Of a stretch of 64,000 nucleotides of DNA, positions 28,909-39,611 are shown one piece after another (the stretch's first letter is position 1; every line of letters starts with the position of its first letter). This DNA is from an uncultured Oceanospirillaceae bacterium (lineage in GTDB: Bacteria > Pseudomonadota > Gammaproteobacteria > Pseudomonadales > Balneatricaceae): contig CAKZPE010000011.1 in the NCBI GenBank assembly GCA_937138495.1, forward strand, positions 1-64,000, given 5' to 3'. The notes below the pieces were generated by a model, which saw only the letters and a list, made by a program, of their open reading frames with translations, had not been told where the DNA came from and ran no database searches. The position numbers and the translations under genes are program-made.

Positions 28909-30189
28909 TCAGGTGCGCCGGGCAAAACGGGGCAAATTGCCGCTCAGGCCCATCGCCTGCTGAACAATATGGTTTTTAACCATCGGGGTCTGGTTCATCA
29001 GGCTCATTCCCACATTTCTCAACAGGCGGGGTACAGCAGCATCCGTGGCAAACAAACGCTTAAAGCCTTCCATTGAGGCCGCCATCTTCAGGTTCTCGCC
29101 CTGCCGCTGCCGCTGATAGCGGTGCAGCACATAATCGCTCTGCCAGTTTTCTCCGGCAGAACGGGCGTCAAGAATCACTTCAGCCAGCACGGCGGCATCC
29201 AGTAAGCCGAGGTTTACACCCTGCCCTGCCAGCGGATGAATGGTATGTGCGGCATCACCAATGGCGGCGAATCCTGCCTGTACATAACGGCTGGCATGGC
29301 GCTGACGCAATGGCACAGACATTCTCGGCTGCGCGGCAGTTACCTTACCCAACCGGCCTTCTATGGCCCGCTCAAGGGCCTGGCAGAACGCCTCATCATC
29401 CAGCGCCATCAGATCGGCAGCATGATCCGGCGAGGTCGACCAGACGATCGAGCAGTGCTGATCGTCTGACCCGGAGACCGGCAGAAACGCCAGTGGGCCG
29501 TCTTCAGTAAAGCGCTGCCAACAGGTGTGCTGATGCCCTTTTTCAAGATGGACGGTGGTGACAATGGCATGATGACCATAATCCCATTCCCACATGGGCA
29601 GATCCGCCAGGCGACGGGTGTTGGACATCGCCCCGTCGGCGGCAATCACCAGCCGGGCATTCAGAGCGGTGCCGTCGGCAAAACTCAAAGTACGGTAAGG
29701 GTCCGGAGTATCTGTATCGCACTCTGACAGACCGGTCAGCCGGCTGCCGGATTGCCATTCAATGGCCGGCATATTCAGGCTGGCCTGATACAGCGCTGCC
29801 AGCGTGACCCGGTTTTCCACGATATGACCCAGACAGTTTTCCTGCAATTCGTGGCAGTTGAACTGGATATTGCCACTGCCTTCGCCGTCCCAGACATCCA
29901 TACGGGTATAGGGCGTCACCCGCATTTGTTGCATGAGTGACCATGCAGACGCGTTGTTCAGAATCTGCTGTGACGCGATGGTTAACGCACTGACCCGGTT
30001 ATCAAAATGTTCACTGCGCTGTTGCTGTTCAGCATCAATCAGGCTTTGACGGTCACTGTCACGGGCTTCAATCACCCGCACACGCAGACCACTGTCTGCC
30101 AGCAGGCACGCCAGTGTCATACCGACCATACCGGCACCGACGATGGCGATATCTAGCTGTTCTGTTTGCTGTTGCTGATGTTCGCTCAC
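28909..30189 (-). CDS. ubiI: UbiH/UbiF/VisC-type FAD-dependent hydroxylase
   Basis: DIAIVGAGMVGMTLACLLADSG, FAAIGDAAHTIHPLAGQGVNLGLLD; adjacent to ubiH. Confidence 0.85.
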   Translation of the reverse strand: MSEHQQQQTEQLDIAIVGAGMVGMTLACLLADSGLRVRVIEARDSDRQSLIDAEQQQRSEHFDNRVSALTIASQQILNNASAWSLMQQMRVTPYTRMDVWDGEGSGNIQFNCHELQENCLGHIVENRVTLAALYQASLNMPAIEWQSGSRLTGLSECDTDTPDPYRTLSFADGTALNARLVIAADGAMSNTRRLADLPMWEWDYGHHAIVTTVHLEKGHQHTCWQRFTEDGPLAFLPVSGSDDQHCSIVWSTSPDHAADLMALDDEAFCQALERAIEGRLGKVTAAQPRMSVPLRQRHASRYVQAGFAAIGDAAHTIHPLAGQGVNLGLLDAAVLAEVILDARSAGENWQSDYVLHRYQRQRQGENLKMAASMEGFKRLFATDAAVPRLLRNVGMSLMNQTPMVKNHIVQQAMGLSGNLPRFARRT

Positions 30190-30198
30190 AAAAGGCCT

Positions 30199-31500
30199 CT
30201 ATGCTTTATCTGCTACAGAATTCTCTGCTACGGAAGGTTCTGCTGCCGGTCGTGCCTGCAAATCCGGTGCGGCGATATCCAGCCCCATGGCGCTGCGGGC
30301 AAATACTGTTTTCAGCAGCGGGCAGGTATCCATTATCTGCAGACCGGCACTGCGGCCCAGTGCCAGCAATGGCTGGTTATTAGAGAACAGTTTCATGGTC
30401 TGATCACTGAATCCCACGGTTTTCTGCTGATCCCCCCGTACCTGTTCCTGAAACTGTTGCAGGTCTGCCAGTTTGCCCAGCGTTTCACCCCGCTGCCGGG
30501 TCTGAATAATGTATTCCGCCAGCCGTACCGCGCCTCGCAATGCCAGGTTATAGCCCTGCCCGGCAATCGGGTGCAGCGCATGGGCGGCATTGCCCAGTAA
30601 TACCAGGCCGCTGCGTACCTGTTCTTCTGCAAAGGTCAGCTTAAGCGGATAGTGGTGCCGTTCCCCGACATGCTGAAAGTATCCCAGCCGGTAGCCAAAG
30701 GTATCCTGCAGGCGGGCCATAAAGTCGGCATCACTCAGTGCAAGTGTTTCATCCAACTGTTCGGAAGGTACCGTCCAGACTAAGGCAATACGCGGATCGC
30801 CGCCCTGATCTTCCAGTGGTAACAGTGCCATTGGCCCGTTTTCAGTAAAACGTTCGTAAGCTACGCCACTATGGGGCTGGCCCGGGGTGAGGTTGGTCAC
30901 AATGGCGTGCTGCTGATAGTCCTGCTGCTGATAGCCGATGCCCATCTGCTGACGCAGCGGCGACCGGCCGCCATCGGCCATGACCACCAGCTCGGCAGTC
31001 AATTGCGATATTTCACCATTATGTTCCAGCTGTAACTGCATCTGTTCAGCACACGGCTGTATCTCGGTCACTGTGGCCGGGCAGATAAAATCGATATTAC
31101 CGGCATCTTCCTGCTGCAGGCGGGCCAACAGCACCTGCCCCAGCCAGCGGTTTTCAACCACGTACCCCAGCGCCGGCACGTTTTCATCTGCTGCATGTAA
31201 ACGGGTTGCACCGAAACGGCCCTGATCCGAGACATGGATATCGCTGATAGCCGCCAGATGTGTCTGTAAGGTTTCCCAGATGCCCATACGTTCATAAATC
31301 ACCCGGCTGCCATAAGCCAGTGCCGTCGAGCGGGCATCATAGCTTGGCTGATACCCTTCAACGGCAGATTCAGGTAAAGCATGGGCCTCAATGATGGCTA
31401 TTTTCAGATTCAGTGTCTGACTGGCCTGAATCAGGGCCGCCGCCAGACTGGCACCGACCATGCCGCCACCAACAATGACAATGTCGTAGTGGCTGCGCAT
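30199..31500 (-). CDS. ubiH: 2-octaprenyl-6-methoxyphenol hydroxylase
   Basis: DIVIVGGGMVGASLAAALIQ, LVLLGNAAHALHPIAGQGYNLALRG; 433 aa between pepP and ubiI. Confidence 0.92.
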   Translation of the reverse strand: MRSHYDIVIVGGGMVGASLAAALIQASQTLNLKIAIIEAHALPESAVEGYQPSYDARSTALAYGSRVIYERMGIWETLQTHLAAISDIHVSDQGRFGATRLHAADENVPALGYVVENRWLGQVLLARLQQEDAGNIDFICPATVTEIQPCAEQMQLQLEHNGEISQLTAELVVMADGGRSPLRQQMGIGYQQQDYQQHAIVTNLTPGQPHSGVAYERFTENGPMALLPLEDQGGDPRIALVWTVPSEQLDETLALSDADFMARLQDTFGYRLGYFQHVGERHHYPLKLTFAEEQVRSGLVLLGNAAHALHPIAGQGYNLALRGAVRLAEYIIQTRQRGETLGKLADLQQFQEQVRGDQQKTVGFSDQTMKLFSNNQPLLALGRSAGLQIMDTCPLLKTVFARSAMGLDIAAPDLQARPAAEPSVAENSVADKA

Positions 31501-32831
31501 CAGTTATCTGCCTGCGCGGCCATCAGGGTTTCAATCTCATCAACCTGCTTAGGTACACCGGCGGACAGCACTTCACAGCCATCTTCTGTGACCACCACAT
31601 CGTCTTCGATACGGATACCGATACCCCGCCAGCGAACGTCCACATCGGTATTGTCCGGTGCGATATACAGCCCTGGCTCAACGGTCAGGACCATGCCCGG
31701 CTGCAGAGGCCGCCATTCACCGGAAAGTTTGTAATCACCTACATCATGCACATCCATCCCCAGCCAGTGGCCAAGGCGGTGCATATAAAACTCACGGTAG
31801 GCTTCGGTCTTAATCAGTTCTTCCCGCTCGCCTTTGAGAATGCCCAGTTCAATCAGGCCATCGACAAGAATCTCAACCGAAAGATCATGGGGATCCTGCC
31901 AAAGCACACCAGGCTTAATCATCTCAATGCAGGCCAGTTGCGCTTTCAGCACCAGTTCGTAAAGGGCTTTTTGTTCCGGACCGAAACGGCCGGATACCGG
32001 AAAGGTTCGGGTAATATCACTGGCGTAATAGTCCAGCTCGGCACCGGCGTCGATCAGAACCAGATCACCGTCCTTAAGTGCTGCGCTGTTTTCGACATAG
32101 TGCAGCACACAGGCGTTTTCACCACCGCCAACAATGGCCGGATACGCCGGCTGGCGGCAACCGTTCATTGCAAAATGGAAATTGAGCCGGGCTTCCAACT
32201 GATATTCAGTCGCACCGGGCTGGCAGTGCTGCATGGCTTTACAGTGCGCACCGGCGGAGATCCGGCCTGCTTCACGCATCACCGCAATTTCATTGTCAGA
32301 CTTAAACAGGCGCATTTCATGCAGTAGACCATCCAACTGCTGAGTACCGGTCGGTACCTGTTTACCCTGACGTTTGGCCATTTTCAGGCCATTACGCCAT
32401 TGTCTGATCTGTACTTCCAGTTGTGTCTTATCTGAACCAAAGAAAATCTGATCACGCCCCTGCATCAGTTCAGGTAATTGTTGATCCTGTTCTTCATTGG
32501 CAAATGCCTGATCAACCCCCAGTTCTGCCACTGCCCGCTCCGGCCCTAACCGGTAGCCGTGCCAGATTTCCATGGTTTTATCCCGCTCACGACAGAACAG
32601 AATACTTTCCGGGCTTTCACCTGGCAGCAGCACCAACAGAGCATCCGGTTCATCAAAACCAGTCAGGTAATAGAAATCACTGTCCTGACGGAACGGATAT
32701 TCAACATCCGAGTTACGGGGTTGCATGGTGGCTGCCGGTACCAGCGCGATACTCCCGGCAGGCAGGCTGCTCAGTAAACGCTGACGGCGTTCAGAAAACT
32801 CATTAAGAGGTATAGAGGTCATACGGGTCAT
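31500..32831 (-). CDS. pepP: Xaa-Pro aminopeptidase P
   Basis: EFSERRQRLLSSLPAGSIALVPAA...YASDITRTFPVSGRF...HRLGHWLGMDVHDVG. Confidence 0.95.
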   Translation of the reverse strand: MTRMTSIPLNEFSERRQRLLSSLPAGSIALVPAATMQPRNSDVEYPFRQDSDFYYLTGFDEPDALLVLLPGESPESILFCRERDKTMEIWHGYRLGPERAVAELGVDQAFANEEQDQQLPELMQGRDQIFFGSDKTQLEVQIRQWRNGLKMAKRQGKQVPTGTQQLDGLLHEMRLFKSDNEIAVMREAGRISAGAHCKAMQHCQPGATEYQLEARLNFHFAMNGCRQPAYPAIVGGGENACVLHYVENSAALKDGDLVLIDAGAELDYYASDITRTFPVSGRFGPEQKALYELVLKAQLACIEMIKPGVLWQDPHDLSVEILVDGLIELGILKGEREELIKTEAYREFYMHRLGHWLGMDVHDVGDYKLSGEWRPLQPGMVLTVEPGLYIAPDNTDVDVRWRGIGIRIEDDVVVTEDGCEVLSAGVPKQVDEIETLMAAQADN

Positions 32832-32913
32832 AGCTCGCCTCGGCAGTCATCAGAGTGCTGATTATCCGGCATCAGCAACCGCCTGAACAGCCGGTTGCTC
32901 TGAAATTTCTGAC

Positions 32914-33516
32914 TCAGTGCAGTAAAGGCTGCTCCGGATCAGATTCGCCATTATTTTCAACCGGATGGGATTCGCTGAAAAACATCAGGGTCGCCATGCG
33001 CACATATTCCTGCAGCTCCATCAGGCTGTTTTCATTGTCTTCTTCGTCTTCATCCTGATCCAGTTCAACCCAGGAGATTTGTTCCAGATCCCGCAGCGCT
33101 TCAACCTGCTCATCAGATAAACTGCTATCAGTATGCGCACCGTTCAGGCCAAACCCTACCAGGAAACCCTGACACCAGCTGCCCAGGGCAGTTACCCGTT
33201 CATTGAGGGACAGGTCATCATCCGGTAGCAGCAGACGGAAGGTAAAATCAGGGTTCTTCATCTGACTCAGCACACCTTCGTACAGGTCGACCAGCGCAAT
33301 GCGCGAACTTTCATGTTTAAGACTGCTGACATCCATCATCTCCAGCGCGGCAAACATCCAGCGTTCCTGGCTGAAATCCGCACCGGCGGTCAGATACCCG
33401 CACAGTAAGCCGTGCATTTCAGCGGCGGACACTGACATGCTGTCTTCGGCCACCAGCACATCTGCAATTTCATAGTATTCAGGAATAAAATCTTCAGGAG
33501 AATTTTCGACGCTCAT
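32914..33516 (-). CDS. UPF0149/YgfB family protein
   Basis: SAAEMHGLLCGYLTAG; WCQGFLVGFGL; upstream of pepP. Confidence 0.9.
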   Translation of the reverse strand: MSVENSPEDFIPEYYEIADVLVAEDSMSVSAAEMHGLLCGYLTAGADFSQERWMFAALEMMDVSSLKHESSRIALVDLYEGVLSQMKNPDFTFRLLLPDDDLSLNERVTALGSWCQGFLVGFGLNGAHTDSSLSDEQVEALRDLEQISWVELDQDEDEEDNENSLMELQEYVRMATLMFFSESHPVENNGESDPEQPLLH

Positions 33517-33833
33517 AAGTCTTCTCGGTCAGGCGGCGGAGGAACCCGCTTATACATAAATTACCGCGACAGAACCCTGTACAAACAATAAGATAGCCGA
33601 ACCATACTCAGAAAAAAGACAGATCAGCACAGCCGTTGCGGGTTACTCAGTACTCAATGCCACGCAGGCTATTCAAAATGACAGGAAATCTGTTGCGAAG
33701 ATGTTCTACATCCTAGCATTAACAGGTAGCATTCTCTATGCGGACACCCCGGGAAGGCAGTGAATTTGCCCCCTGCGTTGCATTCGCCTTTAAAGCTATG
33801 TTAAACAAGAGCCTTTTACCTCCGGTAACCGTT

Positions 33834-34043
33834 ATGAGCGAGCAAGATCTGCGCACCCTTGAGAGCCAAGTCGAGCAACTGATCCAGTACTGTCAGCGAC
33901 TGGAACTGGAAAACCGTCGCCTGTACCGGTCGGAAACCCAGCTGAAAGAAGAACGCAACCGTTTGCAACAGCTGCATAATGACACCCGCAAACGGGTCGA
34001 TGCGATGATCACCCGCCTGAAATCACTGGAACAGGAAGCATGA
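33834..34043 (+). CDS. ZapB-like coiled-coil protein (TIGR02449-type)
   Basis: MSEQDLRTLESQVEQLIQYCQRLELENRRLYRSETQLKEERNRL; ATGA overlap with zapA. Confidence 0.8.
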   Translation: MSEQDLRTLESQVEQLIQYCQRLELENRRLYRSETQLKEERNRLQQLHNDTRKRVDAMITRLKSLEQEA

Positions 34044-34339
34044 GTAAAGCTAAAAATATCGCGGTACAGCTACTCGACAAAGAGTACGTGATAGCCTGTC
34101 CGGAAGAAGCTGAAGCGGAACTGCAGCAAGCCGCTGCCCACCTGAACAGTAAGTTATTGGAAATTAAGTCCTCCGGCAAAATTATCGGCATGGAGCGCAT
34201 TGCCATTATGGCCGCACTGAATATTTCACATGAATATATCGCTTTCAGACAACAACAGCCGGAAAACCTGGGTGATAATATCAAACGCTTAAGTGACCGC
34301 ATTCAGGCCACTCTGGACGCCGCCAAAGAGCAGGATTAA
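34040..34339 (+). CDS. zapA: Cell division protein ZapA
   Basis: LLDKEYVIACPEEAEAELQQAAAHLNSKLLEIKSSGKIIGMERIAIMAALNISHE. Confidence 0.92.
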   Translation: MSKAKNIAVQLLDKEYVIACPEEAEAELQQAAAHLNSKLLEIKSSGKIIGMERIAIMAALNISHEYIAFRQQQPENLGDNIKRLSDRIQATLDAAKEQD

Positions 34340-34439
34340 CCCTTAAAGCTCCGACCCGATAGCTGAAAAAAACTCACTGTAAATAACACAGAAATAGTTT
34401 TTTTCAAGTCCTGACATTCGGTTATGCAGGAGTATAATG

Positions 34440-34625
34440 GCTCGCAGCTCCCCAGGGTTTCTCGGTCGATTGGTTACGTCCCTTGAGCCGATAAACACAC
34501 TTTAGGAAGCTTCTCGATTAACGGGTGTGCATGTCCGCATGACGGAAAGCCTAATGTTATTCAGAGGCTACCACCTTGAACCTTCGGGTTCAGGGCCACA
34601 ACCAACGCTATTGCCCTGGGGAGTC
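34440..34625 (+). ncRNA. ssrS: 6S RNA
   Basis: ctccccaggg...cccttgagccgata...accttgaaccttcgggttcagggccacaac...ccctggggag; located between zapA and ygfA as usual. Confidence 0.93.
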
Positions 34626-34635
34626 ATATTCACGT

Positions 34636-35247
34636 ATGAACCAGTCTGTATCCACTGCCGATTACCGCCAGAATCTGCGCCGTGAAATGCGTCGTAAGCG
34701 CCGCGGTCTTTCCGAACAGCAACACAAGCAAGCCTCTCAGGGCCTGTTACGTACCATCTGCCGCTTACCGGCATTCAAGAAAAGTAAAAACGTTGCGATT
34801 TATCTCGCCAGCGACGGCGAAATTGATGCCAAGCCGATCATTGATCTGTGCTGGTCGCTGGGTAAGAACTGCTACCTGCCGATTCTGCATCCGGTAAAGC
34901 ACAACCGTTTATGGTTCATGCCTTATACCCGCCGTACCCGGCTGCACAATAATAAATACAAGATCCTTGAGCCTGCTGAAGTAAAGCAGCCCCGCCGCCC
35001 AGCCTGGGCGATGGATCTTGTGTTGTTACCACTGGTTGCTTTCGACCCGCAGGGCGGACGTTTAGGCATGGGTGGCGGTTACTATGACCGGACCTTTTCG
35101 TTTAAACAAAAATGGCGTCAGGGTGGCGGCACTAAGATGATTGGTCTGGCCCATGACTTACAGAAGGTAGAAAAACTGGAGATTGCCAGCTGGGATATCC
35201 CGCTGGAAGGTATCGCTTCTGACAAGGCCTTTTACAGCAGTAAATAG
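34636..35247 (+). CDS. ygfA: 5-formyltetrahydrofolate cyclo-ligase
   Basis: LVLLPLVAFDPQGGRLGMGGGYYDRTF motif; start 34636. Confidence 0.93.
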   Translation: MNQSVSTADYRQNLRREMRRKRRGLSEQQHKQASQGLLRTICRLPAFKKSKNVAIYLASDGEIDAKPIIDLCWSLGKNCYLPILHPVKHNRLWFMPYTRRTRLHNNKYKILEPAEVKQPRRPAWAMDLVLLPLVAFDPQGGRLGMGGGYYDRTFSFKQKWRQGGGTKMIGLAHDLQKVEKLEIASWDIPLEGIASDKAFYSSK

Positions 35248-35341
35248 CAGAGACTAAGGGGAGTGCCGGCCGGCTGTTTTATACAGCCCCGGCATGACTC
35301 GATAACCGTTGCGGTTAACTCAATCAGGAAGGGTAAGGTCT

Positions 35342-35467
35342 TTAGCCGCTGAACACCTGACTAACGACAGATACCAGTTCGATATCACTGTTGGTTACAC
35401 CCGTAATGACTGTCCCCAATACAAATACCGCAACCAGAATCACCATAATATCTGGCCCTTTCTTCAT
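35342..35467 (-). CDS. Small (41 aa) single-TM protein
   Basis: MKKGPDIMVILVAVFVLGTVITGVTNSDIELVSVVSQVFSG. Confidence 0.6.
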   Translation of the reverse strand: MKKGPDIMVILVAVFVLGTVITGVTNSDIELVSVVSQVFSG

Positions 35468-35635
35468 GGTATTTTCGCCCTCTTTCACGTTTGGCACTAA
35501 AAAATAGCGGGTAAGTCTTCCATAACGAGAATTTTTTGCAAGCATTTCCCTGCAATTACCCAATATATAACGGCAAGTTTATACCAATATTTAGAAAAAA
35601 ATAATAACTTTAGTAAGTTAGCAGCGTTTTCTAAT

Positions 35636-36559
35636 TCATTTTAGGAGTATTTCGGTACAAAGCATTAAAATAACTGGCAAACTCAAACATGACATTACAG
35701 TCTGTAAGGATATGATTGCCGCCATCGCCTGACTGTCTCCGCCTAACTGACGTGACAGAATATAAGCCGAAGGCGCTGTCGGTAAGGCACTGAAAATTAT
35801 GAGAGTTATTGCCACTGCCCTCTCTTCGGAGAACCACCATACCACCCCCATCATTGCTACAGGCATCAGCACCAGCTTCAGCAGACAACTCAAAACCAGT
35901 ACTGCCGGAGCAATATTTATTTTTCTAAGCTGTAAGCCCGCACCGACACAGAGTACACCCAGCGGCAATGCCATTGATGCCAGTAAATCTGCAACAGATA
36001 CCAGTAATGTGGGCAACCCAAACCCACTAAGGTTCAAAAATATTCCCAGGGCACAGGCATTAATCAGGGGATTCGCCAGCAGGCTACGGAAAACATTTCG
36101 CCAGGATACATGCTCACCACCCAGCGCAAATACGCCGACGGATAAAACATTAACCGCCGGAATCATCACTGCCAGCAGGACTGCCAGCATGGCAACACCG
36201 GTATCTCCCTGAACACTGGCGATGACTGCAAATCCCACATAGGTATTGAACCGGACCGTTCCCTGAAACAGCGAGCTGAAGACTGGCCAGGGAAGCTTTA
36301 ACAACCTTTGCAAGCCCATCAGCAACACAGTAAAAACTATCGTCAGTGCCAGCATCGGCCCCGCTATATCAGCAAAATTAACGCCGGCAAAGTCTGCCTG
36401 CGACAATTTATAAACCAAAAGAACAGGGAAAAGGACAAAATAGGTCGCTTTTTCTGCTGCTTCCCAGAACGCCTTGTGTAAGAATTGGCTATGCTTCGCT
36501 GTGTACCCCAGTAATAACAAAATAAATACGGGCCAGAGAGCAATAAGAATGTCTTTCAT
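35636..36559 (-). CDS. AEC family transporter
   Basis: ~10 TM, FQGTVRFNTYVGFAVIASVQG, ALPTAPSAYILSRQLGGD. Confidence 0.9.
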   Translation of the reverse strand: MKDILIALWPVFILLLLGYTAKHSQFLHKAFWEAAEKATYFVLFPVLLVYKLSQADFAGVNFADIAGPMLALTIVFTVLLMGLQRLLKLPWPVFSSLFQGTVRFNTYVGFAVIASVQGDTGVAMLAVLLAVMIPAVNVLSVGVFALGGEHVSWRNVFRSLLANPLINACALGIFLNLSGFGLPTLLVSVADLLASMALPLGVLCVGAGLQLRKINIAPAVLVLSCLLKLVLMPVAMMGVVWWFSEERAVAITLIIFSALPTAPSAYILSRQLGGDSQAMAAIISLQTVMSCLSLPVILMLCTEILLK

Positions 36560-36717
36560 AACGGGATAGCTATCCTTAACTGAGATGTTCTGATGTTGAA
36601 GTGCATAACAACATTACGTATCAATCTTGCTGTCTTAAGGTTGCTGCGGGCCTGGCACACCCGTAACACCAGACATTGGTTAACCGCCAAGTAGTAATAA
36701 CACAGGAGCAAAGGACT

Positions 36718-37230
36718 ATGACTTCATTAGTCTTAACCGTTATCGCACAGGACAAACCCGGCTTAGTTGAACTGTTGTCCGAAACCATCGCCAACCACCA
36801 GGGTAACTGGCAGGAAAGTAGCATGTCCCGCCTGGCAGGCCAGTTTGCCGGTATTCTTATCATTGAAGTTCCACAGGATCACAGTGAATCACTCACAGCA
36901 GCGCTGAACGATCTGCAGTCCCAGGGATTAAACGTCAATGTTACAGCCAGTAAAGACGCTGCGCAGGAAGAAACCTATCAGCACGTTACCATTGAGCTGA
37001 TTGGTCACGACAAACCTGGCATCGTACGTGAGATTTCCCACGCACTTAACTCACTGAAGATCAATGTGGAAAGCCTGAGCACCGAGCTGGTCAGTGGTTC
37101 AATGTCTGCTGAAGAGCTGTTTAAGGCTGAAGCTTCTCTGCGGGTACCGACATCTGTTGAACTGGATGATCTGCAAAACGCACTGGAAGACATTGCCAAC
37201 GACCTGATGGTTGACCTCAACCTGAACTGA
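36718..37230 (+). CDS. GcvR-like tandem ACT-domain regulator
   Basis: SLVLTVIAQDKPGLVELLSETIANHQGNWQESSMSRLAGQFAGIL plus second ACT domain. Confidence 0.88.
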   Translation: MTSLVLTVIAQDKPGLVELLSETIANHQGNWQESSMSRLAGQFAGILIIEVPQDHSESLTAALNDLQSQGLNVNVTASKDAAQEETYQHVTIELIGHDKPGIVREISHALNSLKINVESLSTELVSGSMSAEELFKAEASLRVPTSVELDDLQNALEDIANDLMVDLNLN

Positions 37231-37306
37231 TTCTGATGCCCTTCGGGCATCCTGGCATACAACAGCCCTCATAATGCGGGCTGTTTTCGTTTAAGCAGAT
37301 TGTTCT

Positions 37307-39307
37307 TCAGATACTGAAGCGCTGAATAAGCCCTTGCTGCTGCTTGGCAAAATCCAGTAACTCAGTACTGCTGCCCGATGCCAGCTCAGCCCCCTGCGCA
37401 GTCTCTCCCGCCGCTTCACTGATTGTCACCAGCGTCTGACTGACCTGCGCAACGGCACTGGATTGCTGTGCAGCCGCTTCTTCAATGTGGGCGTTCAGCT
37501 CACGGATATGCGCCACAGCATCATTCATCGCCTGTAATACGTTCTGGGAGCGGTTCGCGTTAGCAACGCAATCCTGGGTTTTGTCATAACTGTCATTCAT
37601 GACTTCTCCTACCCGCTGAATGCTGTTCTGCATATTCTCAACCATGGTCTGAATATCCATCACTGAATGACGGGTCTGGCCGGCCAGCGCCCGCACCTCA
37701 TCCGCCACCACTGCAAAACCGCGGCCCTGTTCACCCGCTCTGGCAGCCTCAATCGCTGCGTTCAGCGCCAGCAGATTCGTCTTATTAGCAATGCCCTGAA
37801 TAGAGTCCAGAATTGAAGCAATCTGTTCACCAAAAGCTGACATTTCACTGCTGACGGTCATTGCCTGATCAATACCTTCTGCCTGGGTCTCGATGCTGTG
37901 CAAGGTATTATTCATTTGCTGATTAACATCGACACTGAGCTTTTCAAACTCTTTTACAGCCGTCAGCGTAGTCTGGCTGTGATTAGCCACTTCTTCCACA
38001 CTGTGTTCCATCTGCACAGCCGCAGAGGACGTTTGTTCAAGCTGTTCACTTTGCTCAGACATTGCATGGGTGGTTTGCTGACTGATAGCCGCATTCTGCT
38101 GAGCAACGTCAGACAGTCTTTGCGAGCCTTCTGAAATCTTCTGCAGGATTTCCCGCAAACTGGCAACCACCGCATTCAGGTCCTGACTCAGTTCGCCGAA
38201 CTCATCATTACGCTGATCGTCAAACTCAACCTGTAAGTCTCCTTCTCTTACCCCGTGCAGACGCGCTTTAATGGCAGATAACGGTACGTTGATGGTTTTC
38301 ATAATCCACCAGCCAATCACTGCTGCAAAAATAGCCGCACCAATAGACAATGCAATGATCAGTGCATTGCTGACAGCCACTGCTTTTTCTTCAGCATCAC
38401 GGGCATCCATCGCTGACTGGTAAGTCGTATCAATATACGTATTCACAGCGGTCTGAGTCTCAGCAAGAATGCCACGCAGAGCCTGCATGTGATCCGCCAG
38501 CGCCTGATCAGCCGCCAGTTTCTGACGGTAGAGTGCTACTAACCCTTCTTCTCCATACAACTGGGATTCCACCTGATTCAGGGTCACTTTCACACCACGG
38601 GCCAGCTTGTCAGCTTTAAACAGATCATCATAAGCCTTGCGCAACGAACCGTTACTGGCCGCCAGTGCTTCATCTAACTGTTTAATATCCTGTGAACGCT
38701 TGAACGCCACTAACTGAAAGCGATGAACCCCCAGCGCCTTACTGATTTTCTGTACCAATTTGCCAGCAGGCTTACCTTTACGGGCTATCGCAAAACGCTG
38801 TACCCAGGCATTCAGTGCATCACCCTGACTCTGGAAAGTAATGTCTGCTTCGATTGCTTTACGGCGGGCAACCAGGCTTTCCGCATGATCATCCATCACC
38901 ACCAGCGCTTCATCATTAAACCGCTGGCTAAGTGCCTGGACTTCATTCAAAGCTGCAGTCAGTTCAGGCTGGTCCGCTACCTGGCTGAACAGGCTCGCCT
39001 GTTCGGCATTAAACTTTTCAATACTCTGAGTGAAAACCTCACGTTCACGTTCCAGTCCCTCACCGTCTGTCTGGCTAAGCGCCGTGAATAAAGCTTCGTT
39101 GGCTTCCTGAAGGTAAATCATTTGCCGGTAACTGCCCGACAAATTAGGAATTACGTTGTCGGTAACATTGAAAAACTCTTGTGAAATCGAGCGACTGGCA
39201 AGAAATCCACCACTGCCGACTACGATAATAAAAACGACCATCAGCACGTAGCTGGCGGCAATTTTATGGGTGATCCTGATGTTCATCCCCAACCTCCGAA
39301 GAAACAT
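37307..39307 (-). CDS. Methyl-accepting chemotaxis protein
   Basis: Two TMs, HAMP, signalling hairpin [47 protein letters not shown]. Confidence 0.95.
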   Translation of the reverse strand: MFLRRLGMNIRITHKIAASYVLMVVFIIVVGSGGFLASRSISQEFFNVTDNVIPNLSGSYRQMIYLQEANEALFTALSQTDGEGLEREREVFTQSIEKFNAEQASLFSQVADQPELTAALNEVQALSQRFNDEALVVMDDHAESLVARRKAIEADITFQSQGDALNAWVQRFAIARKGKPAGKLVQKISKALGVHRFQLVAFKRSQDIKQLDEALAASNGSLRKAYDDLFKADKLARGVKVTLNQVESQLYGEEGLVALYRQKLAADQALADHMQALRGILAETQTAVNTYIDTTYQSAMDARDAEEKAVAVSNALIIALSIGAAIFAAVIGWWIMKTINVPLSAIKARLHGVREGDLQVEFDDQRNDEFGELSQDLNAVVASLREILQKISEGSQRLSDVAQQNAAISQQTTHAMSEQSEQLEQTSSAAVQMEHSVEEVANHSQTTLTAVKEFEKLSVDVNQQMNNTLHSIETQAEGIDQAMTVSSEMSAFGEQIASILDSIQGIANKTNLLALNAAIEAARAGEQGRGFAVVADEVRALAGQTRHSVMDIQTMVENMQNSIQRVGEVMNDSYDKTQDCVANANRSQNVLQAMNDAVAHIRELNAHIEEAAAQQSSAVAQVSQTLVTISEAAGETAQGAELASGSSTELLDFAKQQQGLIQRFSI

Positions 39308-39557
39308 TAACTGCGATATACAGCTAACTGCATGTTGGCCTCTGCTGATGCGAAGCTCTTTTTATTAGTATTAATAGCGGTATCTCATGTTCGTATGAGA
39401 ATCCCCAGAAACGACCTTAATGACAGATTAAGGCAGATAACAGGCTGACGACAGGGCTGAGACACCATCATTTACTCAAGATGGGCAGCGACAGACTAAA
39501 CAAAAGTCTATAGCCTTATGAATATACGGCGCACCCATAACGCCGTATTCATCAGAC

Positions 39558-39598
39558 ATAAAAAAACCGGTGCTGATTACTCAGCACCGGTTTTCAAA
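39558..39598. terminator. argH terminator
   Basis: aaaaaaaccggtgctgattactcagcaccggttttc hairpin. Confidence 0.8.
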
Positions 39599-39611
39599 CA
39601 AAAGCAAAGAG